Assembly: GCF_900112775.1 (NCBI RefSeq)
Contig: NZ_FOYZ01000002.1
Location: 186,001-250,000 of the forward strand
Direction of reading: 5' to 3'
Source of the DNA: Anaeromicropila populeti
GTDB taxonomy: Bacteria > Bacillota > Clostridia > Lachnospirales > Lachnospiraceae
DNA: 64,000 nucleotides
Shown here: in pieces, positions 53,339-63,760 of the stretch
Layout of the letters: each line of letters begins with the position of its first letter
Numbering within the stretch: position 1 is the stretch's first letter
Translations under genes and position numbers: made by a program
The notes under the pieces: generated by a model
The model's input: only the letters and a program-made list of their open reading frames with translations
What the model was told of the DNA's origin: nothing
Database searches by the model: none

Positions 53339-53968
53339 ATGAAGAGAGCGATTTTAACAACTAAAGTCGGAATGACTCAGATATTTAATGATGAAGGAGT
53401 TTTAATTCCAGTTACTGTACTTCAAGCAGGTCCTTGTGTGGTTACACAGGTAAAGACTTGTGAAAATGATGGTTATAGTGCAGTGCAGGTAGGTTTTGGC
53501 GAAATCAGAGAAAAGTTAGTGAACAAACCTGAAACAGGACATTTCAAAAAAGCCGGTGTAAGTGTAAAAAGATATGTAAAAGAATTTAAATTCGAAAATT
53601 CTGAAGAGTATGTTGCTGGTCAGGAAATCAAAGCTGACATCTTTAAAGAGGGTGACAAAATTGATGCTACTGCAACATCAAAAGGTAAAGGATTCCAAGG
53701 CGCTATTAAAAGACATGGTCAATCAAGAGGACCTATGGGTCATGGTTCTAAGTTCCATAGACATGCTGGTTCCAATGGTGCATGTTCTGATCCTTCAAAA
53801 GTATTTAAAGGTAAACACATGCCAGGACACATGGGAGCTGTTCAGGTTACAACTCAGAATCTTGAGGTTGTAAAGGTAGATATTGAAAACAACTTGATCT
53901 TAGTAAAGGGTGCTGTGCCTGGACCTAAGAAATCTATGGTAGAAATCAGAGAGTCAGTAAAAGCGTAA
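53339..53968 (+). CDS. rplC: 50S ribosomal protein L3
   Basis: The 209-residue L3 helps form the peptidyl-transferase surroundings; its loop reaches the active site. [12 protein letters not shown] at the N terminus and [12 protein letters not shown], then [11 protein letters not shown], identify it. GTAGGAGGTG precedes the ATG. rplD follows 28 bases downstream. Confidence 0.97.
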   Translation: MKRAILTTKVGMTQIFNDEGVLIPVTVLQAGPCVVTQVKTCENDGYSAVQVGFGEIREKLVNKPETGHFKKAGVSVKRYVKEFKFENSEEYVAGQEIKADIFKEGDKIDATATSKGKGFQGAIKRHGQSRGPMGHGSKFHRHAGSNGACSDPSKVFKGKHMPGHMGAVQVTTQNLEVVKVDIENNLILVKGAVPGPKKSMVEIRESVKA

Positions 53969-53996
53969 TAGGCTTTGAGGAAGGAGGAACACACAG

Positions 53997-54617
53997 ATGG
54001 CAAACGTATCTGTTTTTAATATGGAAGGCAAAGAAGTAGGAACTATGGACTTAAATGATGAAATCTTTGCTGCACCAGTAAATGAGCATTTGGTGCATAT
54101 GGCAGTTGTGCTTCAATTAGCTAATAAACGTCAAGGTACACAAAATGCAAAAACACGTTCTGAAGTAAGTGGTGGCGGTAGAAAGCCATGGAGACAAAAA
54201 GGAACAGGTCATGCAAGACAAGGTTCTATCAGAGCTCCTCAATGGACTGGCGGTGGAGTTGTATTTGCTCCAAAGTCAAGAGACTATTCTTTCAAAATGA
54301 ATAAGAAAGAAAAAGTTGCTGCTCTTAAATCAGTTTTAACTGAAAAAGTAAATGAAAAGAAATTTATCGTAGTAGATGAATTAACAATGAATGAATTTAA
54401 AACTAAAAAGATGGTTGAAGTTTTAAATAATTTAAAAGTAAATAAAGCATTAATCGTTGTTGCTGAGAAAGACGAAAAAGTGATTGGATCAGCTAAAAAT
54501 ATTCCAACAGTTGCTACAACATTATCAAACAGCTTAAGTATTTATGATATTTTGAAATACGATTCTGTAGTAATTACAAAAGAAGCTGTTGCAAAAATCG
54601 AGGAGGTGTACGCATAA
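53997..54617 (+). CDS. rplD: 50S ribosomal protein L4
   Basis: The 206-residue L4 lines the exit tunnel and, in E. coli, is the feedback repressor of the S10 operon. Its extended loop GGGRKPWRQKGTGHARQGS is intact. GGAGGA precedes the ATG. Its last base overlaps the rplW start (TAATG), so translation is coupled. It is the natural candidate ligand for the structured leader upstream of rpsJ. Confidence 0.97.
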   Translation: MANVSVFNMEGKEVGTMDLNDEIFAAPVNEHLVHMAVVLQLANKRQGTQNAKTRSEVSGGGRKPWRQKGTGHARQGSIRAPQWTGGGVVFAPKSRDYSFKMNKKEKVAALKSVLTEKVNEKKFIVVDELTMNEFKTKKMVEVLNNLKVNKALIVVAEKDEKVIGSAKNIPTVATTLSNSLSIYDILKYDSVVITKEAVAKIEEVYA

Positions 54618-54916
54618 TGGCAGATTTAAAATATTATGATGTTATCCTTAAACCAGTTGTAACTGAAAAAAGTATGGAAGCAATGAGCTTGAAAAAATAT
54701 ACTTTTTATGTTCATACAGAAGCAACAAAGGGTCAAATCAAAGAAGCAGTGGAAAAAATGTTTACAGGTACTAAGGTAGTAAGCGTTAACACAATGAATT
54801 TAGAGGGTAAAAGCCGCAGACGTGGTGCTACTAAAGGAAAGACAGCAAAAAGAAAGAAAGCTATTGTACAGTTAAGTCAGGACAGTGCTGATATTGAAAT
54901 TTTTGAAGGTCTGTAA
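54617..54916 (+). CDS. rplW: 50S ribosomal protein L23
   Basis: The 99-residue L23 sits at the tunnel exit and docks trigger factor and SRP. It has DVILKPVVTEKS at the N terminus and the beta-hairpin region with KSRRRGATKGKTAKRKKA. The GAGG ribosome binding site is inside rplD, overlapping by one base. The gap to rplB is 125 bases and includes a GATACGCG/CGCGT hairpin near 54986. Confidence 0.95.
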   Translation: MADLKYYDVILKPVVTEKSMEAMSLKKYTFYVHTEATKGQIKEAVEKMFTGTKVVSVNTMNLEGKSRRRGATKGKTAKRKKAIVQLSQDSADIEIFEGL

Positions 54917-55041
54917 TCTGTAGATAAAAGTCTCTCATCAGAGAGCAATATTTGATATTATGGTTATTTATAACCGATAAGAATAAATTTTGGATATGAT
55001 ACGCGTGAGCGCGTTGCATCACATCGAAAGGAGTGCAAAAA

Positions 55042-55887
55042 ATGGGAATCAAAAAGTTTAACCCATATACACCTTCCAGAAGACATATGACTAGTTCTGA
55101 TTTTGCAGAAATTACAACTGATAAGCCAGAAAAATCATTAGTTGTTTCTATAAAGAAAAATGCTGGTCGTAATAATCAAGGTAAAATTACAGTTAGACAC
55201 CATGGTGGTGGCGCTAGAAAGAAATATAGAATTATTGATTTTAAAAGAAGAAAAGATGGTGTTCCAGCTATTGTAAAGACGATCGAATACGATCCAAACA
55301 GAACTGCAAACATCGCATTAATTTCTTACGCAGATGGAGAAAAGGCATATATTCTTGCACCAAACGGTTTACAAGTAGGTCAGACTGTTATGAATGGTGA
55401 AACAGCAGAAATTAAAGTTGGAAACTGCCTTCCATTACAAGCAATTCCAGTAGGTTCTCAGGTACACAACATTGAGTTATATCCTGGAAAAGGCGGACAG
55501 TTAGTTCGTTCAGCAGGTAATAGCGCTCAGTTGATGGCAAAGGAAGGAAAGTTTGCTACATTGAGATTACCTTCAGGCGAAATGAGAATGGTTCCAATTA
55601 TTTGTCGAGCTACTATGGGTCAGGTTGGTAATATTGATCATGAGTTAATTAACATTGGTAAAGCTGGACGTAAACGTCATATGGGTATTAGACCAACTGT
55701 TCGTGGTTCTGTTATGAACCCTAATGACCATCCACATGGTGGTGGTGAAGGAAGAACTGGTATTGGTCGTACCGGCCCATGTACACCTTGGGGTAAACCA
55801 GCTCTTGGCTTGAAGACAAGAAAGAAACACAAATCATCTAATAAGATGATCATCAGAAGAAGAGACGGTAAAGCGTTAGCTAAATAA
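55042..55887 (+). CDS. rplB: 50S ribosomal protein L2
   Basis: The 281-residue L2 is required for subunit association and peptidyl-transferase function. Motifs include [20 protein letters not shown] and [13 protein letters not shown], with the critical His in the latter. Start at ATG 55042 ([13 protein letters not shown]) after AAGGAGTG; the in-frame ATG nine bases upstream falls at the binding site. Length is normal. Confidence 0.97.
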   Translation: MGIKKFNPYTPSRRHMTSSDFAEITTDKPEKSLVVSIKKNAGRNNQGKITVRHHGGGARKKYRIIDFKRRKDGVPAIVKTIEYDPNRTANIALISYADGEKAYILAPNGLQVGQTVMNGETAEIKVGNCLPLQAIPVGSQVHNIELYPGKGGQLVRSAGNSAQLMAKEGKFATLRLPSGEMRMVPIICRATMGQVGNIDHELINIGKAGRKRHMGIRPTVRGSVMNPNDHPHGGGEGRTGIGRTGPCTPWGKPALGLKTRKKHKSSNKMIIRRRDGKALAK

Positions 55888-55974
55888 TAGAGAACTTTTG
55901 CCTTATAGTATTTACAAAAGACAATAGTATAATGGCAGAAGTTTATTTCGAGAAGTATAAGGAGGTCAAAACCT

Positions 55975-56253
55975 ATGGCACGTTCATTAAAAAAGGGACC
56001 ATTTGCTGATGAGCATTTATTGAAAAAAATTGATGCTTCCAATGCAAACGGTGATAAGACAGTGATTAAAACCTGGTCACGCCGTTCTACAATCTTCCCT
56101 ACTTTTGTAGGACATACACTTGCAGTACATGATGGTAGAAAACATATACCTGTATATGTAACTGAAGATATGGTAGGTCACAAGTTAGGTGAGTTTGTAG
56201 CAACCAGAACTTACAGAGGTCATGGTAAGGACGAGAAAAAAGGAAGAAGATAG
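55975..56253 (+). CDS. rpsS: 30S ribosomal protein S19
   Basis: The 92-residue S19 lies in the 30S head near the A-site tRNA and contacts L5 across the interface. [18 protein letters not shown] and the C-terminal [19 protein letters not shown] match the family. AAGGAGGTC precedes the ATG. The spacers on either side (87 and 80 bases) are longer than typical for this operon. Confidence 0.96.
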   Translation: MARSLKKGPFADEHLLKKIDASNANGDKTVIKTWSRRSTIFPTFVGHTLAVHDGRKHIPVYVTEDMVGHKLGEFVATRTYRGHGKDEKKGRR

Positions 56254-56333
56254 TACTCATTATGAGAGTGATGTCTTTATGAGATAGCAACATCGGAATA
56301 GAACGTTTTAGTAATTGAAAGGAGGTTACATCC

Positions 56334-56723
56334 ATGGCAAAAGGACATAGATCCCAGATAAAAAGAGAGAGAAATGAAAGTCAGAAAGAAACCAGACCTT
56401 CAGCGAAGTTATCATACGCCAGAGTTTCGGTTCAAAAGGCTTGTTTCGTTTTAGACGCAATCAGAGGCAAGGATGTACAAACAGCACTTGGTATTTTAGC
56501 ATATAATCCAAGATATGCTTCAAGATTAGTAGAAAAATTATTAAAGTCTGCAATTGCAAATGCTGAAAATAATAATGGAATGAATCCACAGAATCTTTAT
56601 GTTGCTGCTTGCTATGCAGACAAAGGACCAACTATGAAAAGAATCAGACCAAGAGCACAGGGAAGGGCTTATCGTATTGAAAAAAGAGTAAGCCATATCA
56701 CAGTTGTGCTTGATGAAAGATAA
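56334..56723 (+). CDS. rplV: 50S ribosomal protein L22
   Basis: The 129-residue L22 has a long beta-hairpin that reaches the exit tunnel and forms part of the macrolide-site surroundings. [20 protein letters not shown] and [21 protein letters not shown] identify it. Compared with short L22 forms it has an extra N-terminal stretch ([16 protein letters not shown]). AAAGGAGGT precedes the ATG. rpsC starts 10 bases later. Confidence 0.96.
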   Translation: MAKGHRSQIKRERNESQKETRPSAKLSYARVSVQKACFVLDAIRGKDVQTALGILAYNPRYASRLVEKLLKSAIANAENNNGMNPQNLYVAACYADKGPTMKRIRPRAQGRAYRIEKRVSHITVVLDER

Positions 56724-56733
56724 GGAGGCAAAC

Positions 56734-57393
56734 ATGGGACAAAAAGTTAATCCTCACGGCTTGAGAGTCGGTGTTATAAAAGAATGGGACTCTAAATGGT
56801 ATGCTGAAGCTGATTTTGCTGACAACTTAGTTGAAGATTATAATATTAGAAAATTCTTAAAAAAGAAATTATTCAGTTCAGGAATTGCTAAAATTGAAAT
56901 CGAGAGACCAGCTGACAGAGTGAAAGTAATTGTTCATACAGCTAAGCCTGGTGTAGTAATTGGTAAAGGCGGAGCAGAGATTGAGAAATTAAAAACTGAA
57001 TTAGCTAAATATACAACCAAAAAAGTTTTAGTTGATATTAAAGAAATTAAGAGACCAGATAATAATGCACAATTAGTTGCTGAAAATATTGCTCAACAAT
57101 TGGAAAATCGTATCTCTTTCAGAAGAGCTATGAAATCTTGCATGGGCAGAGCAATGAAATCTGGCGCAAAGGGCATTAAGACAGCAGTTTCAGGCCGTCT
57201 TGGCGGTGCAGATATGGCTCGTACTGAATTTTACAGCGAAGGAACTATTCCACTACAAACATTGCGTGCAGATATTGATTATGGATTTGCAGAAGCAGAT
57301 ACAACTTACGGTAAGCTTGGCGTTAAGGTTTGGATTTACCACGGTGAAGTACTTCCAACAAAAGCAGCAAAAAAGGAAGGGAGCGATAAATAA
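56734..57393 (+). CDS. rpsC: 30S ribosomal protein S3
   Basis: The 219-residue S3 forms part of the mRNA entry channel and has helicase-related function. [19 protein letters not shown] and the KH motif [13 protein letters not shown] are present. Start at ATG 56734 after AAGGAGG; the upstream in-frame ATGs lie inside rplV. The stop overlaps rplP by one base. Confidence 0.97.
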   Translation: MGQKVNPHGLRVGVIKEWDSKWYAEADFADNLVEDYNIRKFLKKKLFSSGIAKIEIERPADRVKVIVHTAKPGVVIGKGGAEIEKLKTELAKYTTKKVLVDIKEIKRPDNNAQLVAENIAQQLENRISFRRAMKSCMGRAMKSGAKGIKTAVSGRLGGADMARTEFYSEGTIPLQTLRADIDYGFAEADTTYGKLGVKVWIYHGEVLPTKAAKKEGSDK

Positions 57394-57830
57394 TGTTAAT
57401 GCCTAAGAGAGTTAAACGTCGTAAACAGTTTCGTGGCTCCATGAAGGGAAAAGCAACTAGAGGAAATCAAATTTCTTACGGCGAATATGGTATTGTGGCT
57501 TTAGAGCCAGGTTGGATTAAATCAAATCAAATTGAAGCAGCCCGTATTGCGATGACTCGTTATATCAAACGTGGTGGTAAGGTTTGGATTAAAATATTTC
57601 CAGATAAGCCAGTAACAAACAAACCAGCTGAAACTCGAATGGGTTCCGGTAAAGGTTCTTTAGAATACTGGGTTGCAGTAGTAAAACCAGGACGTATTAT
57701 GTTCGAAATTTCTGGTGTCGCAGAGGAAACAGCAAGAGAAGCGTTGCGTTTAGCAACTCATAAATTACCAATAAAGTGTAAGGTAGTTTCTCGTGCAGAC
57801 TTAGAAGGAGGTGCGGGCAGTGAAGAATAA
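57393..57830 (+). CDS. rplP: 50S ribosomal protein L16
   Basis: The 145-residue L16 organises the A-site region of the 50S subunit. [20 protein letters not shown] at the start and [21 protein letters not shown] at the end are diagnostic. Translation is coupled to rpsC by TAATG. Its last 11 bases overlap the start of rpmC. Confidence 0.97.
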   Translation: MLMPKRVKRRKQFRGSMKGKATRGNQISYGEYGIVALEPGWIKSNQIEAARIAMTRYIKRGGKVWIKIFPDKPVTNKPAETRMGSGKGSLEYWVAVVKPGRIMFEISGVAEETAREALRLATHKLPIKCKVVSRADLEGGAGSEE

Positions 57831-58023
57831 GGATTTTTATAAAGAGTTGACAGCTAAAACTCAAGCTGAGTTAAGTCAAGATTTAGTAGCTGCTAAAAAG
57901 GAACTTTTTAATTTAAGATTCCAGAACGCAACAAATCAATTAGATAATACCAGCAGAATTAAAGAAGTAAGAAGAAATATTGCCAGAATTCAAACAGTTA
58001 TTTCTGCAAAGGCTGCTAACTAA
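57820..58023 (+). CDS. rpmC: 50S ribosomal protein L29
   Basis: The 67-residue L29 lies next to the tunnel exit beside L23. It starts at GTG 57820 ([14 protein letters not shown]), eight bases after AAGGAGG; the GTG at 57811 overlaps that site. The family core [20 protein letters not shown] is present. It overlaps the end of rplP by 11 bases. Confidence 0.95.
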   Translation: MKNKDFYKELTAKTQAELSQDLVAAKKELFNLRFQNATNQLDNTSRIKEVRRNIARIQTVISAKAAN

Positions 58024-58074
58024 TAGAGAGCAGTTTAATGGTATGGTGCAGATTGTATAGAAAGGAGAATTGTT

Positions 58075-58329
58075 GTGGATAGAAACCTTAGAAAGACTCG
58101 TACAGGTAAAGTCGTTAGTGATAAAATGGACAAAACAATTGTTGTTGCAGTAGTTGATAACGTAAAACACCCACTTTACAACAAAATCGTAAAGAGAACT
58201 TATAAATTAAAAGCACATGATGAAAATAACGATTGCAACATTGGTGATAGAGTAAAAGTTATGGAAACAAGACCATTATCAAAAGATAAGAGATGGAGAC
58301 TTGTTGAAATTATTGAAAGAGCAAAATAG
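58075..58329 (+). CDS. rpsQ: 30S ribosomal protein S17
   Basis: The 84-residue S17 is an early-binding 30S assembly protein. It begins at GTG 58075 ([20 protein letters not shown]) with AAAGGAG upstream. It ends [13 protein letters not shown], as typical. It lies between rpmC and rplN with 51- and 19-base spacers. Confidence 0.96.
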   Translation: MDRNLRKTRTGKVVSDKMDKTIVVAVVDNVKHPLYNKIVKRTYKLKAHDENNDCNIGDRVKVMETRPLSKDKRWRLVEIIERAK

Positions 58330-58348
58330 TGCTGAAAGGAGTATTAGC

Positions 58349-58717
58349 ATGATCCAACAAGAATCAAGACTTAGAGTTGCGGATAATACAGGTGCTAAGG
58401 AATTACTTTGTATCAGAGTATTAGGCGGCTCAACTAGAAGATATGCGGCTATAGGTGATATTATCGTTGCTACGGTCAAAGATGCAACACCAGGTGGTGT
58501 TGTAAAAAAAGGTGATGTAGTAAAAGCTGTTGTAGTTCGTACAGTAAAGGAAACCCGTCGTAAAGATGGTTCATATATTAGATTTGATGAAAATGCTGCT
58601 GTTATCATCAAAGAAGATAAAAATCCAAAAGGAACTCGTATTTTTGGACCTGTTGCAAGAGAGTTAAGAGAAAAGCAATTTATGAAAATTGTTTCATTAG
58701 CACCAGAAGTATTATAA
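58349..58717 (+). CDS. rplN: 50S ribosomal protein L14
   Basis: The 122-residue L14 bridges the subunits with L19. It starts [20 protein letters not shown] and has the family [20 protein letters not shown] 58349 follows AAAGGAG; the longer open frame upstream overlaps rpsQ and is not used. Standard length. Confidence 0.97.
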   Translation: MIQQESRLRVADNTGAKELLCIRVLGGSTRRYAAIGDIIVATVKDATPGGVVKKGDVVKAVVVRTVKETRRKDGSYIRFDENAAVIIKEDKNPKGTRIFGPVARELREKQFMKIVSLAPEVL

Positions 58718-58730
58718 GGAGGTGTCGAGA

Positions 58731-59048
58731 ATGGCAACTGTGAAGATCAAAAAGGGCGACACTGTAAAAGTGATTGCTGGTAAAGATAAAGGTAAAGATA
58801 AAGGTAAAGAAGGAAAAGTTATCTCTGTAAAAGATGGTAAGGTCTTAGTAGAAGGCGTTAACACGATTACAAAGCATGCAAAACCTAGTCAGGTAAATCC
58901 AAAGGGCGGAATTATTCATCAGGAAGCAGCGATTGATATGTCTAATGTTATGTATGTTCATCAGGGAAAAGCAACTAGAATCGGATTTAAAATAGAAGAT
59001 GGCAAAAAAGTTCGTTTTGCTAAATCAACTGGCAAGGTAATTGACTAA
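58731..59048 (+). CDS. rplX: 50S ribosomal protein L24 with short internal repeat
   Basis: The 105-residue L24 is an assembly initiator with a KOW motif near the N terminus. The KOW loop reads [14 protein letters not shown] (from Gly17) because a 12-base unit, GGTAAAGATAAA, is present twice in tandem (58779-58790 and 58791-58802); most L24 have one copy. ATG 58731 follows AAGGAGGTG. The rest of the sequence is typical ([19 protein letters not shown]). Confidence 0.95.
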   Translation: MATVKIKKGDTVKVIAGKDKGKDKGKEGKVISVKDGKVLVEGVNTITKHAKPSQVNPKGGIIHQEAAIDMSNVMYVHQGKATRIGFKIEDGKKVRFAKSTGKVID

Positions 59049-59071
59049 TTGGAGAGAGGAGGTTTTGTACG

Positions 59072-59611
59072 TTGAGTAGATTAAAAGAAACTTATTTGAG
59101 TGAAATTGTTGATAATATGACAAAGAAGTTTGGTTATAAGAACGTAATGCAGGTACCAAAGCTTGATAAAATTGTAATAAATATGGGCGTTGGCGAAGCA
59201 AAAGATAATGCTAAAGTTTTAGAATCAGCTGTGAAAGACTTAGAAATTATTGCGGGTCAAAAAGTTGTTTTAACAAGAGCAAAAAAATCTGTAGCTAACT
59301 TTAAAATCAGAGAAGGTATGGCAATTGGATGTAAGGTTACACTTAGAGGCGAAAAGATGTATGAATTTGCTGATCGTCTTATCAACTTAGCTTTACCTCG
59401 AGTACGTGACTTTAGAGGTGTTAACCCTAACGCATTTGACGGAAGAGGAAATTATGCACTTGGTATTAAAGAGCAATTAATTTTCCCTGAAATCGAATAC
59501 GATAAAGTAGACAAAGTAAGAGGTATGGATGTAATATTTGTAACAACTGCAAATACAGATGAAGAAGCACGTGAACTATTAACTCAATTTGGTGTGCCAT
59601 TTAAAAAATAA
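59072..59611 (+). CDS. rplE: 50S ribosomal protein L5
   Basis: The 179-residue L5 binds 5S rRNA and contacts the P-site tRNA. It begins at TTG 59072 ([20 protein letters not shown]), ten bases after [21 protein letters not shown] and [19 protein letters not shown] are characteristic. The TTG start may lower its translation relative to neighbours. Confidence 0.96.
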   Translation: MSRLKETYLSEIVDNMTKKFGYKNVMQVPKLDKIVINMGVGEAKDNAKVLESAVKDLEIIAGQKVVLTRAKKSVANFKIREGMAIGCKVTLRGEKMYEFADRLINLALPRVRDFRGVNPNAFDGRGNYALGIKEQLIFPEIEYDKVDKVRGMDVIFVTTANTDEEARELLTQFGVPFKK

Positions 59612-59626
59612 TAAGGAGGATGTATC

Positions 59627-59812
59627 ATGGCTAAAACTTCAATGAAAGTAAAACAACAACGCCCAGCTAAGTTCTCTACTAGAGAATACAGCCGTTGTAG
59701 AATCTGTGGACGTCCACATGCTTATTTGAGAAAATACGGAATCTGTAGAATCTGTTTCCGTGAATTAGCATATAAAGGACAAATTCCAGGTGTTAAAAAA
59801 GCAAGTTGGTAA
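59627..59812 (+). CDS. rpsN: 30S ribosomal protein S14, zinc-binding type
   Basis: The 61-residue type Z S14, with zinc ligands Cys24, Cys27, Cys40 and Cys43 (CRICG...CRIC). It binds the 30S head. The C+ zinc form is the usual housekeeping version in Firmicutes. AAGGAGGATG precedes the ATG. Placed between rplE and rpsH as expected. Also called rpsZ. Confidence 0.96.
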   Translation: MAKTSMKVKQQRPAKFSTREYSRCRICGRPHAYLRKYGICRICFRELAYKGQIPGVKKASW

Positions 59813-59837
59813 GATAAAAGGAAGGAGGCAAACTTAA

Positions 59838-60239
59838 ATGACAATGAGTGATCCAATCGCAGATATGCTTACAAGAATTCGTAATGCAAATACTGCAAAA
59901 CATGATACAGTAGATGTACCTGCTTCAAAAATGAAGATAGCAATTGCAGACATTTTATATAAAGAAGGTTATATCAAAAAATACGATTTAGAAGAAATCG
60001 GTGGTTTCAAGACGATTCATATTACATTAAAATATGGTCAGGATAAAAACGTTAAAGTTATTTCCGGACTTAAGAGAATTTCTAAACCAGGTCTTCGTGT
60101 ATACGCAAACAGCGAAGAACTGCCAAAGGTTCTTGGTGGACTTGGAGTAGCAATTATTTCAACCAATAAAGGTGTTGTAACTGATAAAGAGGCTAGAAAG
60201 CTTAATGTTGGTGGAGAAGTACTAGCATTTATTTGGTAG
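59838..60239 (+). CDS. rpsH: 30S ribosomal protein S8
   Basis: The 133-residue S8 binds the central domain of 16S rRNA and, in E. coli, represses the spc operon at rpl[21 protein letters not shown] at the start and [20 protein letters not shown] at the end match the family. GGAGG precedes ATG 59838; a second ATG two codons on is also possible. Confidence 0.96.
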   Translation: MTMSDPIADMLTRIRNANTAKHDTVDVPASKMKIAIADILYKEGYIKKYDLEEIGGFKTIHITLKYGQDKNVKVISGLKRISKPGLRVYANSEELPKVLGGLGVAIISTNKGVVTDKEARKLNVGGEVLAFIW

Positions 60240-60284
60240 TACCAAGCAATAAATTATAGAAAATAAAATTACGGAGGTGCGGGC

Positions 60285-60827
60285 ATGTCACGTATAGGAA
60301 GAATGCCTATCGCGGTACCAGCAGATGTTACTGTTGATATTGCAGAAAATAATAAAGTGACTGTAAAAGGTCCTAAGGGAACACTTGAAAGAGTATTACC
60401 TTCAGAAATGATTATTACTAGGGAAGGTGATGAAATCACTGTTTCCAGACCTAATGATTTGAAGAAAATGAAATCATTGCATGGTTTAACCAGAACATTG
60501 CTTAATAATATGATTGTTGGTGTAACAACTGGGTATCAGAAAGTTCTTGAAATCAACGGTGTTGGTTACAGAGCTGCAAAACAAGGAAATGTTTTAAATC
60601 TTTCTTTGGGATATTCACATCCTGTAAACATGGAAGATCCAGAAGGTCTTGAAGTTGTCGTTGAAGGACAAAATAAGATTATTGTTAAAGGTATAGATAA
60701 AGAAAAAGTTGGTCAATACGCTGCTGAAATCAGAGAAAAGAGAGCTCCAGAACCTTATAAGGGTAAAGGTATCAAATATGCTGATGAAGTAATCAGACGT
60801 AAAGTAGGTAAGACTGGTAAGAAATAG
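60285..60827 (+). CDS. rplF: 50S ribosomal protein L6
   Basis: The 180-residue L6 lies near the GTPase-associated centre. [14 protein letters not shown], then [15 protein letters not shown] and the C-terminal [20 protein letters not shown] are diagnostic. GGAGGTG precedes the ATG. Follows rpsH after 45 bases. Confidence 0.97.
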   Translation: MSRIGRMPIAVPADVTVDIAENNKVTVKGPKGTLERVLPSEMIITREGDEITVSRPNDLKKMKSLHGLTRTLLNNMIVGVTTGYQKVLEINGVGYRAAKQGNVLNLSLGYSHPVNMEDPEGLEVVVEGQNKIIVKGIDKEKVGQYAAEIREKRAPEPYKGKGIKYADEVIRRKVGKTGKK

Positions 60828-60845
60828 ATAAAGGAGTGAATCAGG

Positions 60846-61214
60846 ATGGTTAGTAAAGAATCAAGAAGTGAAATTCGTGAAAATAAGCATAGAAGAATTC
60901 GTAATCGTTTTGCCGGAACTGCTGAAAGACCTCGTCTAGCTGTATTTAGAAGTAATAGCCATATGTATGTACAGATTATTGATGATACAGCTGGAAATAC
61001 ATTAGTTTCTGCGTCTACTCTTCAAAAAGAAGTTAAGGCTGAAATTGAAAAAACGAACGACGTAGCAGCTGCAGCATATTTAGGTACTGTTATTGCTAAA
61101 AAGGCATTAGAAAAGGGTATTAACACTGTTGTATTTGACAGAGGCGGCTTTATATATCAAGGTAAAATCAAAGCATTAGCAGATGCAGCTAGAGAAGCTG
61201 GTCTACAATTCTAG
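60846..61214 (+). CDS. rplR: 50S ribosomal protein L18
   Basis: The 122-residue L18 binds 5S rRNA and joins it to the 50S subunit. [29 protein letters not shown] and [20 protein letters not shown] are typical. AAGGAGTG precedes the ATG. rpsE follows after 16 bases. Confidence 0.97.
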   Translation: MVSKESRSEIRENKHRRIRNRFAGTAERPRLAVFRSNSHMYVQIIDDTAGNTLVSASTLQKEVKAEIEKTNDVAAAAYLGTVIAKKALEKGINTVVFDRGGFIYQGKIKALADAAREAGLQF

Positions 61215-61230
61215 GCAAGGAGGAGAATAA

Positions 61231-61740
61231 ATGAAACGTACAATCGTTGATGCTAGCCAATTAGAGTTAGAAGATAAAGTAGTATCAATCAAACGTGTTA
61301 CGAAAGTAGTAAAAGGTGGACGTAATTTTAGATTTACAGCCTTAGTAGTAGTCGGAGACAAGAACGGACACGTTGGTGCAGGTTTAGGTAAGGCGTCTGA
61401 AATTCCAGAAGCAATTCGTAAAGGGAAAGAAGATGCAATTAAGAGTTTAATTTCCTTACCAATTGACGAAAATGGCAGTGTTCCTCATGATTATGTTGGT
61501 AAATTCGGAAGCGCAAGTGTATTATTAAAGCGTTCCCCTGAAGGTACTGGTATTATCGCGGGTGGTCCTGCACGTTCCGTATTGGAATTAGCTGGATTTA
61601 AAAACATCCGTACTAAGTCATTAGGATCAAATAATAAACAAAACGTTGTATTAGCAACAATTGAAGGCTTAAATCAATTAAAAACTCCAGAAGAAGTAGC
61701 TAAGCTTCGCGGACTCTCTGTAGAAGAGCTCTTGGGTTAG
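61231..61740 (+). CDS. rpsE: 30S ribosomal protein S5
   Basis: The 169-residue S5 lies at the mRNA entry site and affects decoding fidelity. [37 protein letters not shown] and the spectinomycin-loop region are intact. GGAGGAG precedes the ATG. rpmD follows after 12 bases. Confidence 0.97.
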   Translation: MKRTIVDASQLELEDKVVSIKRVTKVVKGGRNFRFTALVVVGDKNGHVGAGLGKASEIPEAIRKGKEDAIKSLISLPIDENGSVPHDYVGKFGSASVLLKRSPEGTGIIAGGPARSVLELAGFKNIRTKSLGSNNKQNVVLATIEGLNQLKTPEEVAKLRGLSVEELLG

Positions 61741-61752
61741 GAGGAAATAAAA

Positions 61753-61935
61753 ATGGCAAATAGTTTAAAAGTAACATTAGTAAAATCCACTATCGGTGCA
61801 ATACCTAAGCACAAAGCAACAGTTGCAGCTTTAGGGCTTAAAAAACTTAACAAAACAGTTGAATTACCAGATAACGATGCTGTCAGAGGTATGTTATGGC
61901 ATGTTAAGCACTTAGTAAAAGTGGAAGAAATTTAA
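61753..61935 (+). CDS. rpmD: 50S ribosomal protein L30
   Basis: The 60-residue L30 is a small bacterial 50S protein found between S5 and L15. [20 protein letters not shown] and [15 protein letters not shown] are diagnostic. AGGAGG overlaps the rpsE stop, giving tight coupling. Confidence 0.96.
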   Translation: MANSLKVTLVKSTIGAIPKHKATVAALGLKKLNKTVELPDNDAVRGMLWHVKHLVKVEEI

Positions 61936-61963
61936 TAATAAACTTTGTAAGGAGGTGCACACG

Positions 61964-62404
61964 ATGAATTTATCAGAATTAAGACCTGCTGAAGGTTCTA
62001 AACAAAGCAATAATTTCAGAAGAGGTCGTGGACACGGTTCAGGAAATGGTAAAACTGCCGGTAAAGGCCACAAAGGTCAAAAGGCACGTTCAGGAGCTCC
62101 TAGACCAGGTTTTGAAGGTGGACAGATGCCTTTATATAGAAGACTTCCTAAGAGAGGCTTCACAAATAGAAACACAAAAGAAATTATTGGAATTAACGTT
62201 GATGTATTAAATAGATTTGAAGATGGTGCTGAAGTTACGGTGAAAAGCTTAATGGAAATCGGCATTATCAAAAATCCAAAGGATGGAGTTAAGATTCTGG
62301 GAAATGGGGAATTAACTAAGAAGCTTGATGTAAAAGTAAATGCTTTTAGTGCATCTGCAGTAGAAAAAATTCAAGCACTTGGTGGAAAAGCTGAGGTGAT
62401 TTAG
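61964..62404 (+). CDS. rplO: 50S ribosomal protein L15
   Basis: The 146-residue L15 is a late assembly protein of the 50S subunit. It has the Gly-rich [20 protein letters not shown] segment and [18 protein letters not shown] 61964 follows GGAGGTG; the GTG at 61955 lies at the binding site. secY starts three bases after the stop. Confidence 0.97.
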   Translation: MNLSELRPAEGSKQSNNFRRGRGHGSGNGKTAGKGHKGQKARSGAPRPGFEGGQMPLYRRLPKRGFTNRNTKEIIGINVDVLNRFEDGAEVTVKSLMEIGIIKNPKDGVKILGNGELTKKLDVKVNAFSASAVEKIQALGGKAEVI

Positions 62405-62407
62405 GGG

Positions 62408-63757
62408 ATGTTTAAGACGGTCCGAAACGCTCTAAAGGTTAAAGATATCAGAAATAAGTTAATTTATACTTTTGTAGCTTTAGTTATCGTGAGAATTGGC
62501 TGCCAGCTTCCTGTACCTGGTGTGGACAGGGATTATGTAGCTAGTTTCTTTGCGCAACAATTCGGTACTAGTGGAACAGCAATGGGCTTTTTTGATGCAA
62601 TGACTGGTGGTTCTTTTACCACCATGTCAATTTTTGCATTGAATATTACGCCATACATTACTTCTTCCATCATTATGCAATTGTTAACAATAGCGATTCC
62701 TAAGCTGGAAGAAATGCAAAAAGATGGAGAAGACGGAAGAAAGAAAATAGCCGAGTTTACTCGTTATTTGACAATTGGTTTATCAATTGTAGAGAGTTTA
62801 GCAATGGTAATCGGTTTTGGTAACCAAGGTTACTTAGAAGGTGGAATCACTTTTACAAATGTCCTTGTTGTAGTTGTAGCCATGACTGCTGGTTCAGCAT
62901 TTTTAATGTGGTTAGGTGAGCAAATTACAGAAAAGGGAGTTGGAAATGGTATTTCCATTATCTTATTAATTAATATCATATCAAGAATTCCTCAAGATAT
63001 GATAACTTTATACAATCAGTTTATCAAGAATGCTACAGTTGCAAATGCAGTAATTTCTGGAGTGGTTATTATCGGTGTTATCGTGGCAATGGTTGCATTT
63101 ATTGTTGTATTATCAGGTGGTGAAAGAAGAATACCTGTTCAGTATGCAAAAAAAGTGCAAGGTAGAAAAATGGTAGGCGGACAGTCTACTAATATTCCAT
63201 TAAAAGTTAATACTGCTGGTGTTATTCCAGTAATTTTTGCGGGTTCCTTGTTGTCAACTCCAATTATTATAGCAAAATTTGCCTCAGTGGATCCTGCATC
63301 TGGAGCAGGAGCAACTCTTATTCAGAAGTTATTAAAGATTTGTAGTCAAAATGCGTGGTTAAACTTCAAAAATTTTGGTGAATTTAAGTATTCATTAGGA
63401 TTAGTAGTTTATATTATATTAGTAATATTCTTTGCATATTTTTATACTTCCATTACTTTTAATCCAATTGAAGTGTCTAATAATATGAAGAAACAAGGTG
63501 GGTTTATTCCTGGTATTCGTCCTGGAAAGCCAACTACTGATTATTTAACAAAAGTGTTAAACTATATCATTTTCATTGGTGCTGTAGGCTTAACAATTGT
63601 TGCAGTAGTACCTATTTTCTGTCAGGGAGTATTTGGCGCAGATGTATCTTTCAGTGGAACATCATTAATCATTATTGTTGGTGTTGTACTTGAAACAATG
63701 AAACAAATCGAATCTCAAATGCTTGTACGTCACTACAAAGGCTTCTTGAATGACTAA
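62408..63757 (+). CDS. secY: Protein translocase subunit SecY
   Basis: The 449-residue channel of the Sec translocon, with ten predicted membrane helices. Motifs include the plug-region start (QLPVPGVDRDYV), NITPYITSSIIMQLLTIAIP and the cytoplasmic loop RRIPVQYAKK, which contacts SecA and the ribosome. Coupled to rplO by a three-base gap. It carries the secreted and membrane proteins of this window. A hairpin follows before adk. Confidence 0.97.
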   Translation: MFKTVRNALKVKDIRNKLIYTFVALVIVRIGCQLPVPGVDRDYVASFFAQQFGTSGTAMGFFDAMTGGSFTTMSIFALNITPYITSSIIMQLLTIAIPKLEEMQKDGEDGRKKIAEFTRYLTIGLSIVESLAMVIGFGNQGYLEGGITFTNVLVVVVAMTAGSAFLMWLGEQITEKGVGNGISIILLINIISRIPQDMITLYNQFIKNATVANAVISGVVIIGVIVAMVAFIVVLSGGERRIPVQYAKKVQGRKMVGGQSTNIPLKVNTAGVIPVIFAGSLLSTPIIIAKFASVDPASGAGATLIQKLLKICSQNAWLNFKNFGEFKYSLGLVVYIILVIFFAYFYTSITFNPIEVSNNMKKQGGFIPGIRPGKPTTDYLTKVLNYIIFIGAVGLTIVAVVPIFCQGVFGADVSFSGTSLIIIVGVVLETMKQIESQMLVRHYKGFLND

Positions 63758-63760
63758 TAA

